Assembly (NCBI RefSeq): GCF_016901605.1
Contig: NZ_JACJKP010000007.1
Span: 1-32,974 of the forward strand
DNA from: Gemmiger formicilis
Lineage (GTDB): Bacteria; Bacillota; Clostridia; Oscillospirales; Ruminococcaceae
DNA: 32,974 nt
Reading direction: 5' to 3'
Position 1 is the stretch's first letter. Every line of letters starts with the position of its first letter. Under the pieces are notes generated by a model. It did not search any database and was not told where the DNA came from. It worked only from the letters and a program-made list of their open reading frames with translations. The translations under genes and the position numbers were made by a program. Of this stretch, positions 7,312 through 13,941 are shown piece after piece.

Positions 7312-8504
7312 TTGCGGTAAGCCTCCACCACTTTTTTCACGGCGTGGATGGTATCTTCCACATCCTGGTCGGTCATTTTGGGGTAGAGCGGAATGCTCAT
7401 GATGCCCTGGTAGATCTCTTCCGCCACCGGGCACAGGCCCTTCTCATATCCCAGGGCCTGATAATAAGGGAACCAGTACACCGGCACATAGTGCACCTGG
7501 CACTGGATGTTCTCGGCACTCATGGCGTCAAAGAACTGGCGGCGGGTGCAGGTCAGCTTGTCCAGCGCCAGCCGGATGATATACAGATGGCGGCAGGTGT
7601 CCGACTCGGGAATCTCCTGCTGCAGGATCAGTTCCGGCATGTCGGCAAAGGCTTTGTTGTAGGCGGAAACGATCTGCTTGCGGCGGGCCGCAAAGTGCTC
7701 CACCTTGTGCAGCTGGCTCACCAGCAGCGCGGCCTGGAAATCGGTCATGCGGTAGTTGTAGCCCAGGCTGATCTGCTCATAGCACCAGGGACCCTCATGG
7801 GGGGCGTCCTGCATCTGGGCTTCGTCGTGGGTGATGCCGTGGGTATGGGCCAGCACCAGTTTGCGGTAGAGGGCCTCGTCATTGGTGGTCACGGCGCCGC
7901 CCTCGCCGCCGGTGATGGTCTTGACCGGGTGGAAGCTGAAACAGGTCAGGTCCGCCAGGCTGCCCACCTGCTGCCCCTTGTATTTGGTGGCAATGGCGTG
8001 GGCCGCATCCTCGATGAACACCAGGCCGAACTCGTCGCAGATGGCCCGCAGTTCCTCATGGCGTACCGCCTGGCCGGTAAAGTCCACCGCCACAATGGCC
8101 TTGGTTTTATTGGTAATATGGGCGCGGACGCTGGCCGGGTCGATGTTGTAGGTGTGGGGGTCCACATCGGCAAAGACCGGCCGGGCCCCGCAGTACAGGG
8201 CGCAGTTGGCCGAAGCCGCAAAGGTCAGGGGCGTGGTGATGACCTCGTCCCCGGGGCCGATGCCCGCCGCCAGGCAGGCGCAGTGCAGCGCTGCCGTTCC
8301 GTTGGAGACCGCCACCGCATACTTGGCCCCGGTGTAGCGGGCCAGTTCCTGTTCGAACTCGTCCACCTTGGGGCCGCAGGTGATGTAGTCGCTGCGCAGT
8401 ACTTCTTCCACGGCGCGGATGTCGTCCTCGCCGATCCACTGGCGGCCGTAGTAGATCTTACCCCCGCGTACGGGATAGCCGCCTTCGATGGCCAGTCGTT
8501 CCAT
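7308..8504 (-). CDS. pseC: UDP-4-amino-4,6-dideoxy-L-AltNAc aminotransferase (PseC)
   Basis: A 398-residue PLP-dependent sugar aminotransferase of the DegT/DnrJ/EryC1/StrS family. It moves an amino group from glutamate to C4 of the keto sugar made by PseB. The PLP lysine is K195 in FSFHPVKTITGGEGG, and EDAAHA (165-170) holds the aspartate that contacts the pyridine nitrogen. The order HTHGI...PWCYEQISLGYNYRMTDFQAAL fits PseC rather than general sugar aminotransferases. The ATG has GGAGGG eight bases upstream. It is the first gene after a strong promoter at 8545-8573. PseB, which makes its substrate, is not in this window. Confidence 0.88.
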   Translation of the reverse strand: MERLAIEGGYPVRGGKIYYGRQWIGEDDIRAVEEVLRSDYITCGPKVDEFEQELARYTGAKYAVAVSNGTAALHCACLAAGIGPGDEVITTPLTFAASANCALYCGARPVFADVDPHTYNIDPASVRAHITNKTKAIVAVDFTGQAVRHEELRAICDEFGLVFIEDAAHAIATKYKGQQVGSLADLTCFSFHPVKTITGGEGGAVTTNDEALYRKLVLAHTHGITHDEAQMQDAPHEGPWCYEQISLGYNYRMTDFQAALLVSQLHKVEHFAARRKQIVSAYNKAFADMPELILQQEIPESDTCRHLYIIRLALDKLTCTRRQFFDAMSAENIQCQVHYVPVYWFPYYQALGYEKGLCPVAEEIYQGIMSIPLYPKMTDQDVEDTIHAVKKVVEAYRK

Positions 8505-8544
8505 AATTGTTCCCTCCGTTATCCATCATTGCTTGGAATAGTAC

Positions 8545-8573
8545 ATTATACCACAGATCCCGGTATTTGACAA
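8545..8573 (-). promoter_or_regulatory. Promoter of the pse operon
   Basis: On the minus strand, a -35 TTGTCA (8568-8573), a 17-base spacer and a -10 TATAAT (8545-8550), with an extended TG before the -10. It lies between the stop of the membrane protein gene and pseC, so the pseC-to-pseG genes can be transcribed independently of it. Confidence 0.88.
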
Positions 8574-8578
8574 TTTGC

Positions 8579-10297
8579 TCATGCGGCCCGGTAGACGTAC
8601 AGCGTATAGGGCGAACCCTCGCCGGTAAAGACGCCGCAGCTTTCCAGCCCCAGGTCCGCCGCGTTGGACACCGCCACCCGGGAAAATACATACACGCCGC
8701 CCATCTGCCGGAACACCGCAGGGTCGATGTTCAGCACCGCTTCGTCCACCAGCACCGTGCGCTGGGCACTGTAGGTCACATCGCTGGAAAAGACGTAGGC
8801 GCGGCCGCCCCAGTCGTCAAAATAGGTGCGGTGGTAGTCGTCGGTTTCCAGCTGGGGGGCGATCAGCGCCCGGAACTGCTCCTTGTAGTCCAGAGAATAG
8901 TAGGAGAGATACCCGTCCAGGGTGGCGATGCCGTTCTGTTCCAGAATGCCCGGGTGCATGCCGTAGGCAATGCTCCACTCGCCGTTGTAGCCGATGGATT
9001 CCTTGACCCGGGTGAAAAGATCCTCGGAATAAAATTCCTCCCAGGTCAGTTCCTCCGCCTGTTCGCCCCGCAGCCGGGCGGGCAGACGGACCAGATTGTT
9101 GTGGATGTCGTTGTAGGTTTCGCCGTCCGCAAAAAGGATCACCGCAAAGGCGGCAGCGGCCAGCCCGTAGGCCGGCAGGGCCCAGCCCCGGCGCAGCAGC
9201 CGGGCCAGCACCACAAAAAAGGCCAGGTAGAGCAACAGCCCGTTGAACCAGGCAATGCGGGTAAAGTTGAAGCCGTCCAGCGGGGGAACAAAGGTGCGGA
9301 TGAACAGCTGGAAGAGTTCTGTATTGGAGATCCCCGCCAGCACCGCATTGCCCAGGGCCGTATACCACAGCAGGTTGAAAGCGTCACGCCACAGCTTGCG
9401 GTACCGCCCGGTTTTCAGATACCACAGGTTGCTTGCCAGCCAGTACACCCCGCACACCGGCATGATGACCCAGGCCTGCAGGGTGCCGCCGCAGTTTTCC
9501 CCCAGCCAGAAGGTCTGCCCGATGGTGCGCAAAAGGCCTGCCAGGCCCAGGGTGGTGCCTTCCATGGTGCTGCGCAGGGTCTCCTCCTGGGAGAAGAGCA
9601 TCACCCCGAACAGCCGGTGTTCATACACCAGGAACCCGGCGCAGAGCACCCCCAGCCCCGCCAGCAGCCGCCAGCAGGGGCGCCGCTGCCGGATGCTTGC
9701 CGCCACAAAAAACAGCAGCATATACCCGCAGGCAAAAATGCCCGAGGTGGAAAAGTCCGACAAGGCGGGCCAGAGGGCCAGCCCCACCCAGACCAGCGGC
9801 CGGGGACGGCGCCACAGCTGCCAGGCCAGTGCCAGCAGCAGCGGCATGCCCGCAAACACAAAGGCCGCCGTGGGGAAGGTGGGCAGGTTGGCGTACACAA
9901 AACCGCCCAGCACCAGCAGGTGCCGGTACCGGGGGGCTTCGGTGCCGAACAGGCAGGGTCCCAGAGCCAGCCAGCCCGCGACCGACAGGACGATCTTGAG
10001 CACATTGCCCAGGATATAAGCGGGAAAAGCCGGCAGCAGCCAGTACAGCAGGCTGTAAAAGTTCAGTTCGCTGGGCAGATAATCCCGGCTGATGCCGCCC
10101 AGAAAGGGGACGGTGCCCCCGTGGGAGGCAAACAGCCCGTTGTCCCGCAGCATGGTGAACCAGGGAATGTTGCTGTCCAGATTGTCGTGGGTTGCGATGT
10201 AAATGTCCTGGCCGAATACGGCCACATACCCCAGCGCCAGCAGCGTCAGGGCCGTGATCAGCCACAACGACCAGTTTTTGCGCAGAGATTGTTGCAT
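8579..10297 (-). CDS. Polytopic membrane protein, GT-C glycosyltransferase-like
   Basis: A 572-residue integral membrane protein. The N-terminal 400 residues contain about 10-12 hydrophobic segments and the last 170 form a soluble domain. After the first membrane segment comes an external loop ATHDNLDSN (35-43) with two acidic residues, the place where GT-C enzymes keep their catalytic or metal-binding aspartate. The layout resembles YfhO-like and DUF6044 proteins, which are suspected to use lipid-linked sugars on the outer face of the membrane; family membership is from memory of the pattern. The ATG has AGAGG upstream. It lies upstream of the pse operon on the same strand and probably works in assembly or decoration of the same surface glycan. 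Confidence 0.75.
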   Translation of the reverse strand: MQQSLRKNWSLWLITALTLLALGYVAVFGQDIYIATHDNLDSNIPWFTMLRDNGLFASHGGTVPFLGGISRDYLPSELNFYSLLYWLLPAFPAYILGNVLKIVLSVAGWLALGPCLFGTEAPRYRHLLVLGGFVYANLPTFPTAAFVFAGMPLLLALAWQLWRRPRPLVWVGLALWPALSDFSTSGIFACGYMLLFFVAASIRQRRPCWRLLAGLGVLCAGFLVYEHRLFGVMLFSQEETLRSTMEGTTLGLAGLLRTIGQTFWLGENCGGTLQAWVIMPVCGVYWLASNLWYLKTGRYRKLWRDAFNLLWYTALGNAVLAGISNTELFQLFIRTFVPPLDGFNFTRIAWFNGLLLYLAFFVVLARLLRRGWALPAYGLAAAAFAVILFADGETYNDIHNNLVRLPARLRGEQAEELTWEEFYSEDLFTRVKESIGYNGEWSIAYGMHPGILEQNGIATLDGYLSYYSLDYKEQFRALIAPQLETDDYHRTYFDDWGGRAYVFSSDVTYSAQRTVLVDEAVLNIDPAVFRQMGGVYVFSRVAVSNAADLGLESCGVFTGEGSPYTLYVYRAA

Positions 10298-10358
10298 AAA
10301 GTGCCTCTTTTCTGATGGGACAGCCCCCGCGGGGCTGGTGTTTTGGGCCGGGATACGC

Positions 10359-10364
10359 TACAAT
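10359..10364 (+). promoter_or_regulatory. Candidate -10 of ridA
   Basis: TACAAT lies 42 bases before the ridA start; no good -35 is visible at the right distance. A GC hairpin (CAGCCCC 10321-10327 / GGGGCTG 10331-10337) sits over the -35 position and might be a regulator site. Confidence 0.4.
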
Positions 10365-10405
10365 AAGGGGGAAGAACGTTACCCGGAAAAGGAGTTGTAT
10401 TGTTT

Positions 10406-10777
10406 ATGAAACGCATTGTCACCGACAAGGCGCCTGCCGCCCTGGGCCCCTATGTGCAGGCCGTGGATACCGGCAGCACCGTTTACTGCAGCGGCCAGCT
10501 GGGTCTGGACCCTGTGACCAACACCCTGGCCGACGGCGTGGCCGCCCAGGCCCGCCAGTCCCTGGCCAACCTGGCCGCCGTGCTGGCCGAAGCCGGGCTG
10601 ACCCTGGCCGATGTGGTCAAGACCACCGTGTTTGTGCAGGACCTGGCCGACTTCAACACCGTCAACGAAGTGTATGCCGAAGCTTTTGGCGAGACTTTCC
10701 CCGCCCGCAGCTGTGTGCAGATCGCCGCACTGCCCAAAGGCGCACTGGTGGAGATCGAGTGCATTGCCGTGCGCTGA
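10406..10777 (+). CDS. ridA: 2-iminobutanoate/2-iminopropanoate deaminase (RidA)
   Basis: A 123-residue RidA/YjgF/UK114 family protein. It hydrolyses reactive enamine/imine intermediates released by PLP enzymes such as threonine dehydratase. The sequence spans the whole family: APAALGPYVQAV near the N-terminus, YCSGQLGLDP, the QARQSLANLAAVLAEAGL helix, VVKTTVFVQDLADF, and the C-terminal FPARSCVQIAALP with the conserved arginine that binds the substrate carboxylate, then EIECIAV with the conserved glutamate. The ATG at 10406 is preceded by AAAAGGAG; an in-frame TTG six bases earlier is too close to that site. A terminator follows directly, so it is monocistronic. Confidence 0.93.
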   Translation: MKRIVTDKAPAALGPYVQAVDTGSTVYCSGQLGLDPVTNTLADGVAAQARQSLANLAAVLAEAGLTLADVVKTTVFVQDLADFNTVNEVYAEAFGETFPARSCVQIAALPKGALVEIECIAVR

Positions 10778-10805
10778 ACCCGCCTTTTTTGCAGACAAGG
10801 AACGC

Positions 10806-10833
10806 AAGGCCGCCCCGATGGGGCGGCCTTTTT
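10806..10833 (+). terminator. Intrinsic terminator after ridA
   Basis: AAGGCCGCCCC (10806-10816) pairs perfectly with GGGGCGGCCTT (10820-10830) over a GAT loop; the T-run is short. Confidence 0.85.
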
Positions 10834-10858
10834 GCATCGGTGCTTCCTTTGGTATAAT
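10831..10858 (+). promoter_or_regulatory. Upstream promoter of the rnz operon
   Basis: TTTGCA (10831-10836), a 16-base spacer and TATAAT (10853-10858). It starts at the foot of the ridA terminator and would give a leader of about 140 bases. Confidence 0.5.
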
Positions 10859-10934
10859 ACGAGCCTGCGGCCGTGATTTCAACAAGTAAAGGAAAAATAA
10901 AATGTAAAATTTATCGGAAAACTGAGGCCGGATT

Positions 10935-10963
10935 TTTCTACGGGCCGCAATTTGTGCTATAAT
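10935..10963 (+). promoter_or_regulatory. Proximal promoter of the rnz operon
   Basis: Perfect -10 TATAAT (10958-10963) with an extended TGC before it; the -35 (TTTCTA, 10935-10940) is weak at 17 bases. Confidence 0.65.
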
Positions 10964-11007
10964 GTGCTTTGTAAATTGGGGTACTGTTGGGAAAGGGGAG
11001 TTTTGCC

Positions 11008-11904
11008 ATGCTGACCGTCACCTTGCTGGGCACCGGAGGCACCCAGCCTTTGCCGGAACGGGCGCTGGCAGCTTTGGCTGTCAGTGTGGGCGGGGGAACC
11101 GTGCTGCTGGACTGCGGCGAGGGTACCCAGACCGCCCTGCGCCGGTGGGGCGTCAGCGCCTACCGGCTGCACACGGTGCTGCTCACCCATTACCACGGGG
11201 ACCATATTCTGGGCCTGCCGGGCCTGCTGCAGACTCTTTCCAGCCTGGGCCGCACCGCCCCCCTGACGGTGGTTGGCCCGGCTGGGCTGGAGGCGGTGGC
11301 CGCCCCCATGGCGGCCCTGGCCGGGCCGCTGCCCTTTGCCGTCCACTGGCGGCAGGCGGGGCAGGAACCCTTTGCAGCCGGCCCCTTGACGGTAACGCCT
11401 TTCCCGCTGGAACACCGGGTGCCCTGCTGCGGCTACGCCCTGACCCTGCCCCGGGCCGGGCGGTTTGACCCCGGGCGCGCCCGGGCTGCGGGTATCCCCG
11501 TGGCGCTGTGGAGCCGCCTGCAGGCGGGCCAGACGGTGGAGGGGTTTACCCCCGGCCAGGTGCTGGGACCGCCCCGGCGGGGCCTGAAGGTGGTCTATGC
11601 CACCGATACCCGCCCCTGCCCGGCGGTGACCGAAGCTGCCCGGGAGGCGGACCTGCTCTGCATGGATGCCACCTACGCCGACGACGCCGACCTGGACAAG
11701 GCAAAACTGTACGGCCATGCCACCTGCCGGGAAACCGGCGCTCTGGCGGCCGAAGCCGGGGTGCGGCGGCTCTGGCTGACCCACTATTCCGCCGCCGTCA
11801 CCGACCTGGCCCCCGGGCTGGCCGCCGCGCAGCGGGCGTACCCGGACGCCGTGGCCGGGACTGACGGCATGCGGCTGGAACTGGATTTTGACAAGGAATC
11901 CTGA
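11008..11904 (+). CDS. rnz: Ribonuclease Z (tRNA 3' processing)
   Basis: A 298-residue short-form RNase Z of the metallo-beta-lactamase fold. It cuts the 3' trailer from tRNA precursors that lack an encoded CCA. The zinc motif HxHxDH appears as THYHGDHILGLPGLL (around residues 59-73). Other metal or catalytic segments are EHRVPCCGYAL, YATDTRP, MDATYADDADLDKAKLYGHAT and the final THYSAAVTD. The ATG at 11008 has AAAGGGGAG seven bases upstream. It heads an apparent operon with the NusG-II-like gene, a GNAT and sbcDC, with 30 bases or less between genes. Confidence 0.92.
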   Translation: MLTVTLLGTGGTQPLPERALAALAVSVGGGTVLLDCGEGTQTALRRWGVSAYRLHTVLLTHYHGDHILGLPGLLQTLSSLGRTAPLTVVGPAGLEAVAAPMAALAGPLPFAVHWRQAGQEPFAAGPLTVTPFPLEHRVPCCGYALTLPRAGRFDPGRARAAGIPVALWSRLQAGQTVEGFTPGQVLGPPRRGLKVVYATDTRPCPAVTEAAREADLLCMDATYADDADLDKAKLYGHATCRETGALAAEAGVRRLWLTHYSAAVTDLAPGLAAAQRAYPDAVAGTDGMRLELDFDKES

Positions 11905-11934
11905 CCCGCCGCCCCACACAGAAAGGAACCGCCT

Positions 11935-12285
11935 TTGAAATTTTTGCAGACTCACCGCCGGGATCTTTTGTTCACCGCGGTGATTTTGGTGCTGGCGGGG
12001 GTGTTGTATCTCTGGACCCACCCCGGCGGCACCGGCGCCGTGGCGGTGCTGCGCTACGGCGACCCCCAGCAGGAACAGACCATCGACCTGACCCGGGATG
12101 CCCGGTACGATATCGATACCGGTACCTATACCATCCATCTGCAGGTGCAGGACGGAGGCATCGCCTTTGTGGACAGCCCCTGCCCCGACCACCTGTGCGA
12201 AGGCTTCGGCACCCTGCGGGAGGTGGGCGACTGGGCCGCCTGCCTGCCCGCCCAAGCCAGCCTGACCATCGAAGAAGGCCCCTGA
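11935..12285 (+). CDS. Membrane-anchored NusG domain II-like protein
   Basis: A 116-residue protein with one hydrophobic segment (about residues 11-27, LLFTAVILVLAGVLYLW) as an N-terminal anchor, then a small extracytoplasmic domain. The domain resembles the NusG-II proteins of Firmicutes, with DARYDIDTGTYTIHLQVQDGGIAFVDSPCPDHLCEGFG containing the typical paired cysteines CPDHLC. The function of this family is not known. The start is TTG, supported by GAAAGGA seven bases upstream; no ATG or GTG fits. It lies 30 bases after rnz and 20 before the GNAT gene. The paired cysteines might form a disulfide outside the cell. Confidence 0.65.
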   Translation: MKFLQTHRRDLLFTAVILVLAGVLYLWTHPGGTGAVAVLRYGDPQQEQTIDLTRDARYDIDTGTYTIHLQVQDGGIAFVDSPCPDHLCEGFGTLREVGDWAACLPAQASLTIEEGP

Positions 12286-12305
12286 GAAAAAAGGAGTTTG
12301 ACAAT

Positions 12306-12806
12306 ATGAATCCCACTTTCAAGCAAGTGACCAAGACCCGGTATGTGGAGCTGGTCAGCGAACTGGCGAAGGAGATCTTCGTACAGCATTACACCAAACT
12401 GACCCCCAAGGTGGCCGCCGCTCTGGCTGATAAATACCAGAGCGACATCCTGACCGACGACGAGATCCACAGCGGGGTGATCAACTATTTCCTGATCTAC
12501 CTGGGCAGTGAGCCGGTGGGCTATTTTGCCCTGGACCTGGGCCCCGCGGGGGCTATGTGCCTGAGCCGCCTGTTCCTGAAAGAGAAGGCCCGGGGGCAGG
12601 GCATCGGCCGCAGCGTGGTGGCCTATGCCCAGAAACTGGCCGAGGGCGACGGCCGCAGCCGCCTGTACCTGAAAGTATGGGCCCGCGACCTGAAAGCCGA
12701 AATGTTCTGCAAAAAATGCCGCTTCCGCAAGGCGGAGACCGTGCCCATGGAAGTATTGCCCGGCGTGACGCTGGACATTACCACCTGGGAAAAACTTTGG
12801 AGATGA
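12306..12806 (+). CDS. GNAT family N-acetyltransferase
   Basis: A 166-residue GNAT-fold acyltransferase. The acetyl-CoA loop reads EKARGQGIGRSVVAYAQ (about residues 95-111), the standard R/Q-x-x-G-x-G/A pyrophosphate-binding motif after the central beta strand LSRLFLK. The C-terminal FCKKCRFRKAETVPMEV is also typical of the fold. The substrate cannot be told from sequence. The ATG at 12306 has AAAGGAG upstream; a much longer in-frame start at 12195 would overlap the previous gene and was rejected. It is four bases ahead of sbcD. It does not look like PseH and is far from the pse operon, but it is the only GNAT in the window. Confidence 0.82.
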   Translation: MNPTFKQVTKTRYVELVSELAKEIFVQHYTKLTPKVAAALADKYQSDILTDDEIHSGVINYFLIYLGSEPVGYFALDLGPAGAMCLSRLFLKEKARGQGIGRSVVAYAQKLAEGDGRSRLYLKVWARDLKAEMFCKKCRFRKAETVPMEVLPGVTLDITTWEKLWR

Positions 12807-12810
12807 CTGC

Positions 12811-13941
12811 ATGAAATTTCTGCATCTGGCGGACCTGCACCTGGGCAAACGGGTCAACGGGTTCGATCTGCTGGAGGACCAGCGCTATATTCTGGAGCAG
12901 GTGCTGGGCCTGTGCGATGACAACGGCGTGGAGGCTGTGCTGCTGGCCGGGGATATCTACGACGCCCCCGTGCCCCCGGCGGCCGCCTGCACCCTGCTGG
13001 ACTGGTTCCTGACCCAGCTGGCCGCCCGGCGTATTCCGGTGCTGGCCATTGCGGGCAACCATGACAGCGCCGAACGGCTGGACTTTGCCGCCGGTCTGCT
13101 GGCGGGGCAGGGGGTCTACCTGACCGGACGGTTCACCGGCGCGCCGCGCCAGATCGTGCTGAACGACCGGTTCGGCCCGGTGGAATTTGCCCTGCTGCCC
13201 TTTGTGCGGGCCGCCACCGTGCGCCATTTTCTGCCCGATGCCGACCTGCCGGACTATGACAGCGCCGTGGGCGCCGCCCTGGCCGCGGCCCAGCCCGCCG
13301 CGCCCCGGCGGGTGCTGCTGGCCCACCAGATGGTGGTGGCGGGGTTGACTTCGCCCCTGCTGGGCGGCAGCGAGACCGCCCCTTTGACGGTGGGCACCGT
13401 GGATTCCATCGACGCCGCCCGGTTTGAGGGCTTTGCCTACACGGCCCTGGGGCATATCCACCGGGCACAGCGGGTGGGCAGCGATACGGTGCGCTATGCG
13501 GGCGCGCCCCTGTGCTACCATCTGGACGAGTGCGGAGCGGAAAAATCCGCCACCCTGGTCAAACTGGGCCGCCGCGGGGTGGAGCACATCGACCTGCTGC
13601 CCCTGACGCCCCGCCGTGCCATGCGCCACCTGACCGGCCCCCTGGCCAAGCTGGTGGAACACCCCACCGACACGGGGGATTACATCTGGGCCACCCTGAC
13701 CGACCCCACCCCCCTGCCGGACGCCATGGCCGCGTTGCGGGCCGCCTACCCCAACGCTATGCGGCTGGACTACCAGCCCCGGGGCACCACGGCAGGCCCT
13801 GCCGATGCTGCCCTGGCGGTGCGGGGCAAGCCTTTTGCCGAGCTGTTCCAGGACTTTTTTACCCAGATGAACGGGCGGCCCCTGACCATTGACGAGGCAC
13901 GGGCCGTGAAACAGCTGCGAGAGGAGGCCGCCAAAGGATGA
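12811..13941 (+). CDS. sbcD: Exonuclease subunit SbcD
   Basis: A 376-residue Mre11-type nuclease. With SbcC it forms the complex that opens hairpins and protein-blocked DNA ends. The calcineurin-like metallophosphoesterase motifs are in order: LHLADLHLGK (residues 4-13), AGDIYD (near 49), AGNHDS (near 86), LLAHQMVV, and the paired-histidine segment TALGHIHRAQ. A C-terminal capping/SbcC-binding region follows (about 290-376). Its stop overlaps the ATG of sbcC (ATGA), so the two subunits are probably coupled in translation. Confidence 0.95.
   Translation: MKFLHLADLHLGKRVNGFDLLEDQRYILEQVLGLCDDNGVEAVLLAGDIYDAPVPPAAACTLLDWFLTQLAARRIPVLAIAGNHDSAERLDFAAGLLAGQGVYLTGRFTGAPRQIVLNDRFGPVEFALLPFVRAATVRHFLPDADLPDYDSAVGAALAAAQPAAPRRVLLAHQMVVAGLTSPLLGGSETAPLTVGTVDSIDAARFEGFAYTALGHIHRAQRVGSDTVRYAGAPLCYHLDECGAEKSATLVKLGRRGVEHIDLLPLTPRRAMRHLTGPLAKLVEHPTDTGDYIWATLTDPTPLPDAMAALRAAYPNAMRLDYQPRGTTAGPADAALAVRGKPFAELFQDFFTQMNGRPLTIDEARAVKQLREEAAKG

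Noticed and set aside
8507-10315. Long plus-strand frame opposite the GT-C-like membrane protein
   Set aside because: A shadow of high GC third positions; no domain or start signal, and the minus strand has a coherent membrane protein.
10902-10907. ATG-TAA minimal frame after AAAGGAAAAATAAA
   Set aside because: A start-stop pair in an A-rich leader is easily due to chance and no structure around it supports a role.
12306-12806. GNAT gene as the missing PseH
   Set aside because: It sits in the rnz-sbcDC operon, far from the pse genes and under another promoter, and its sequence does not resemble PseH beyond the general GNAT fold.
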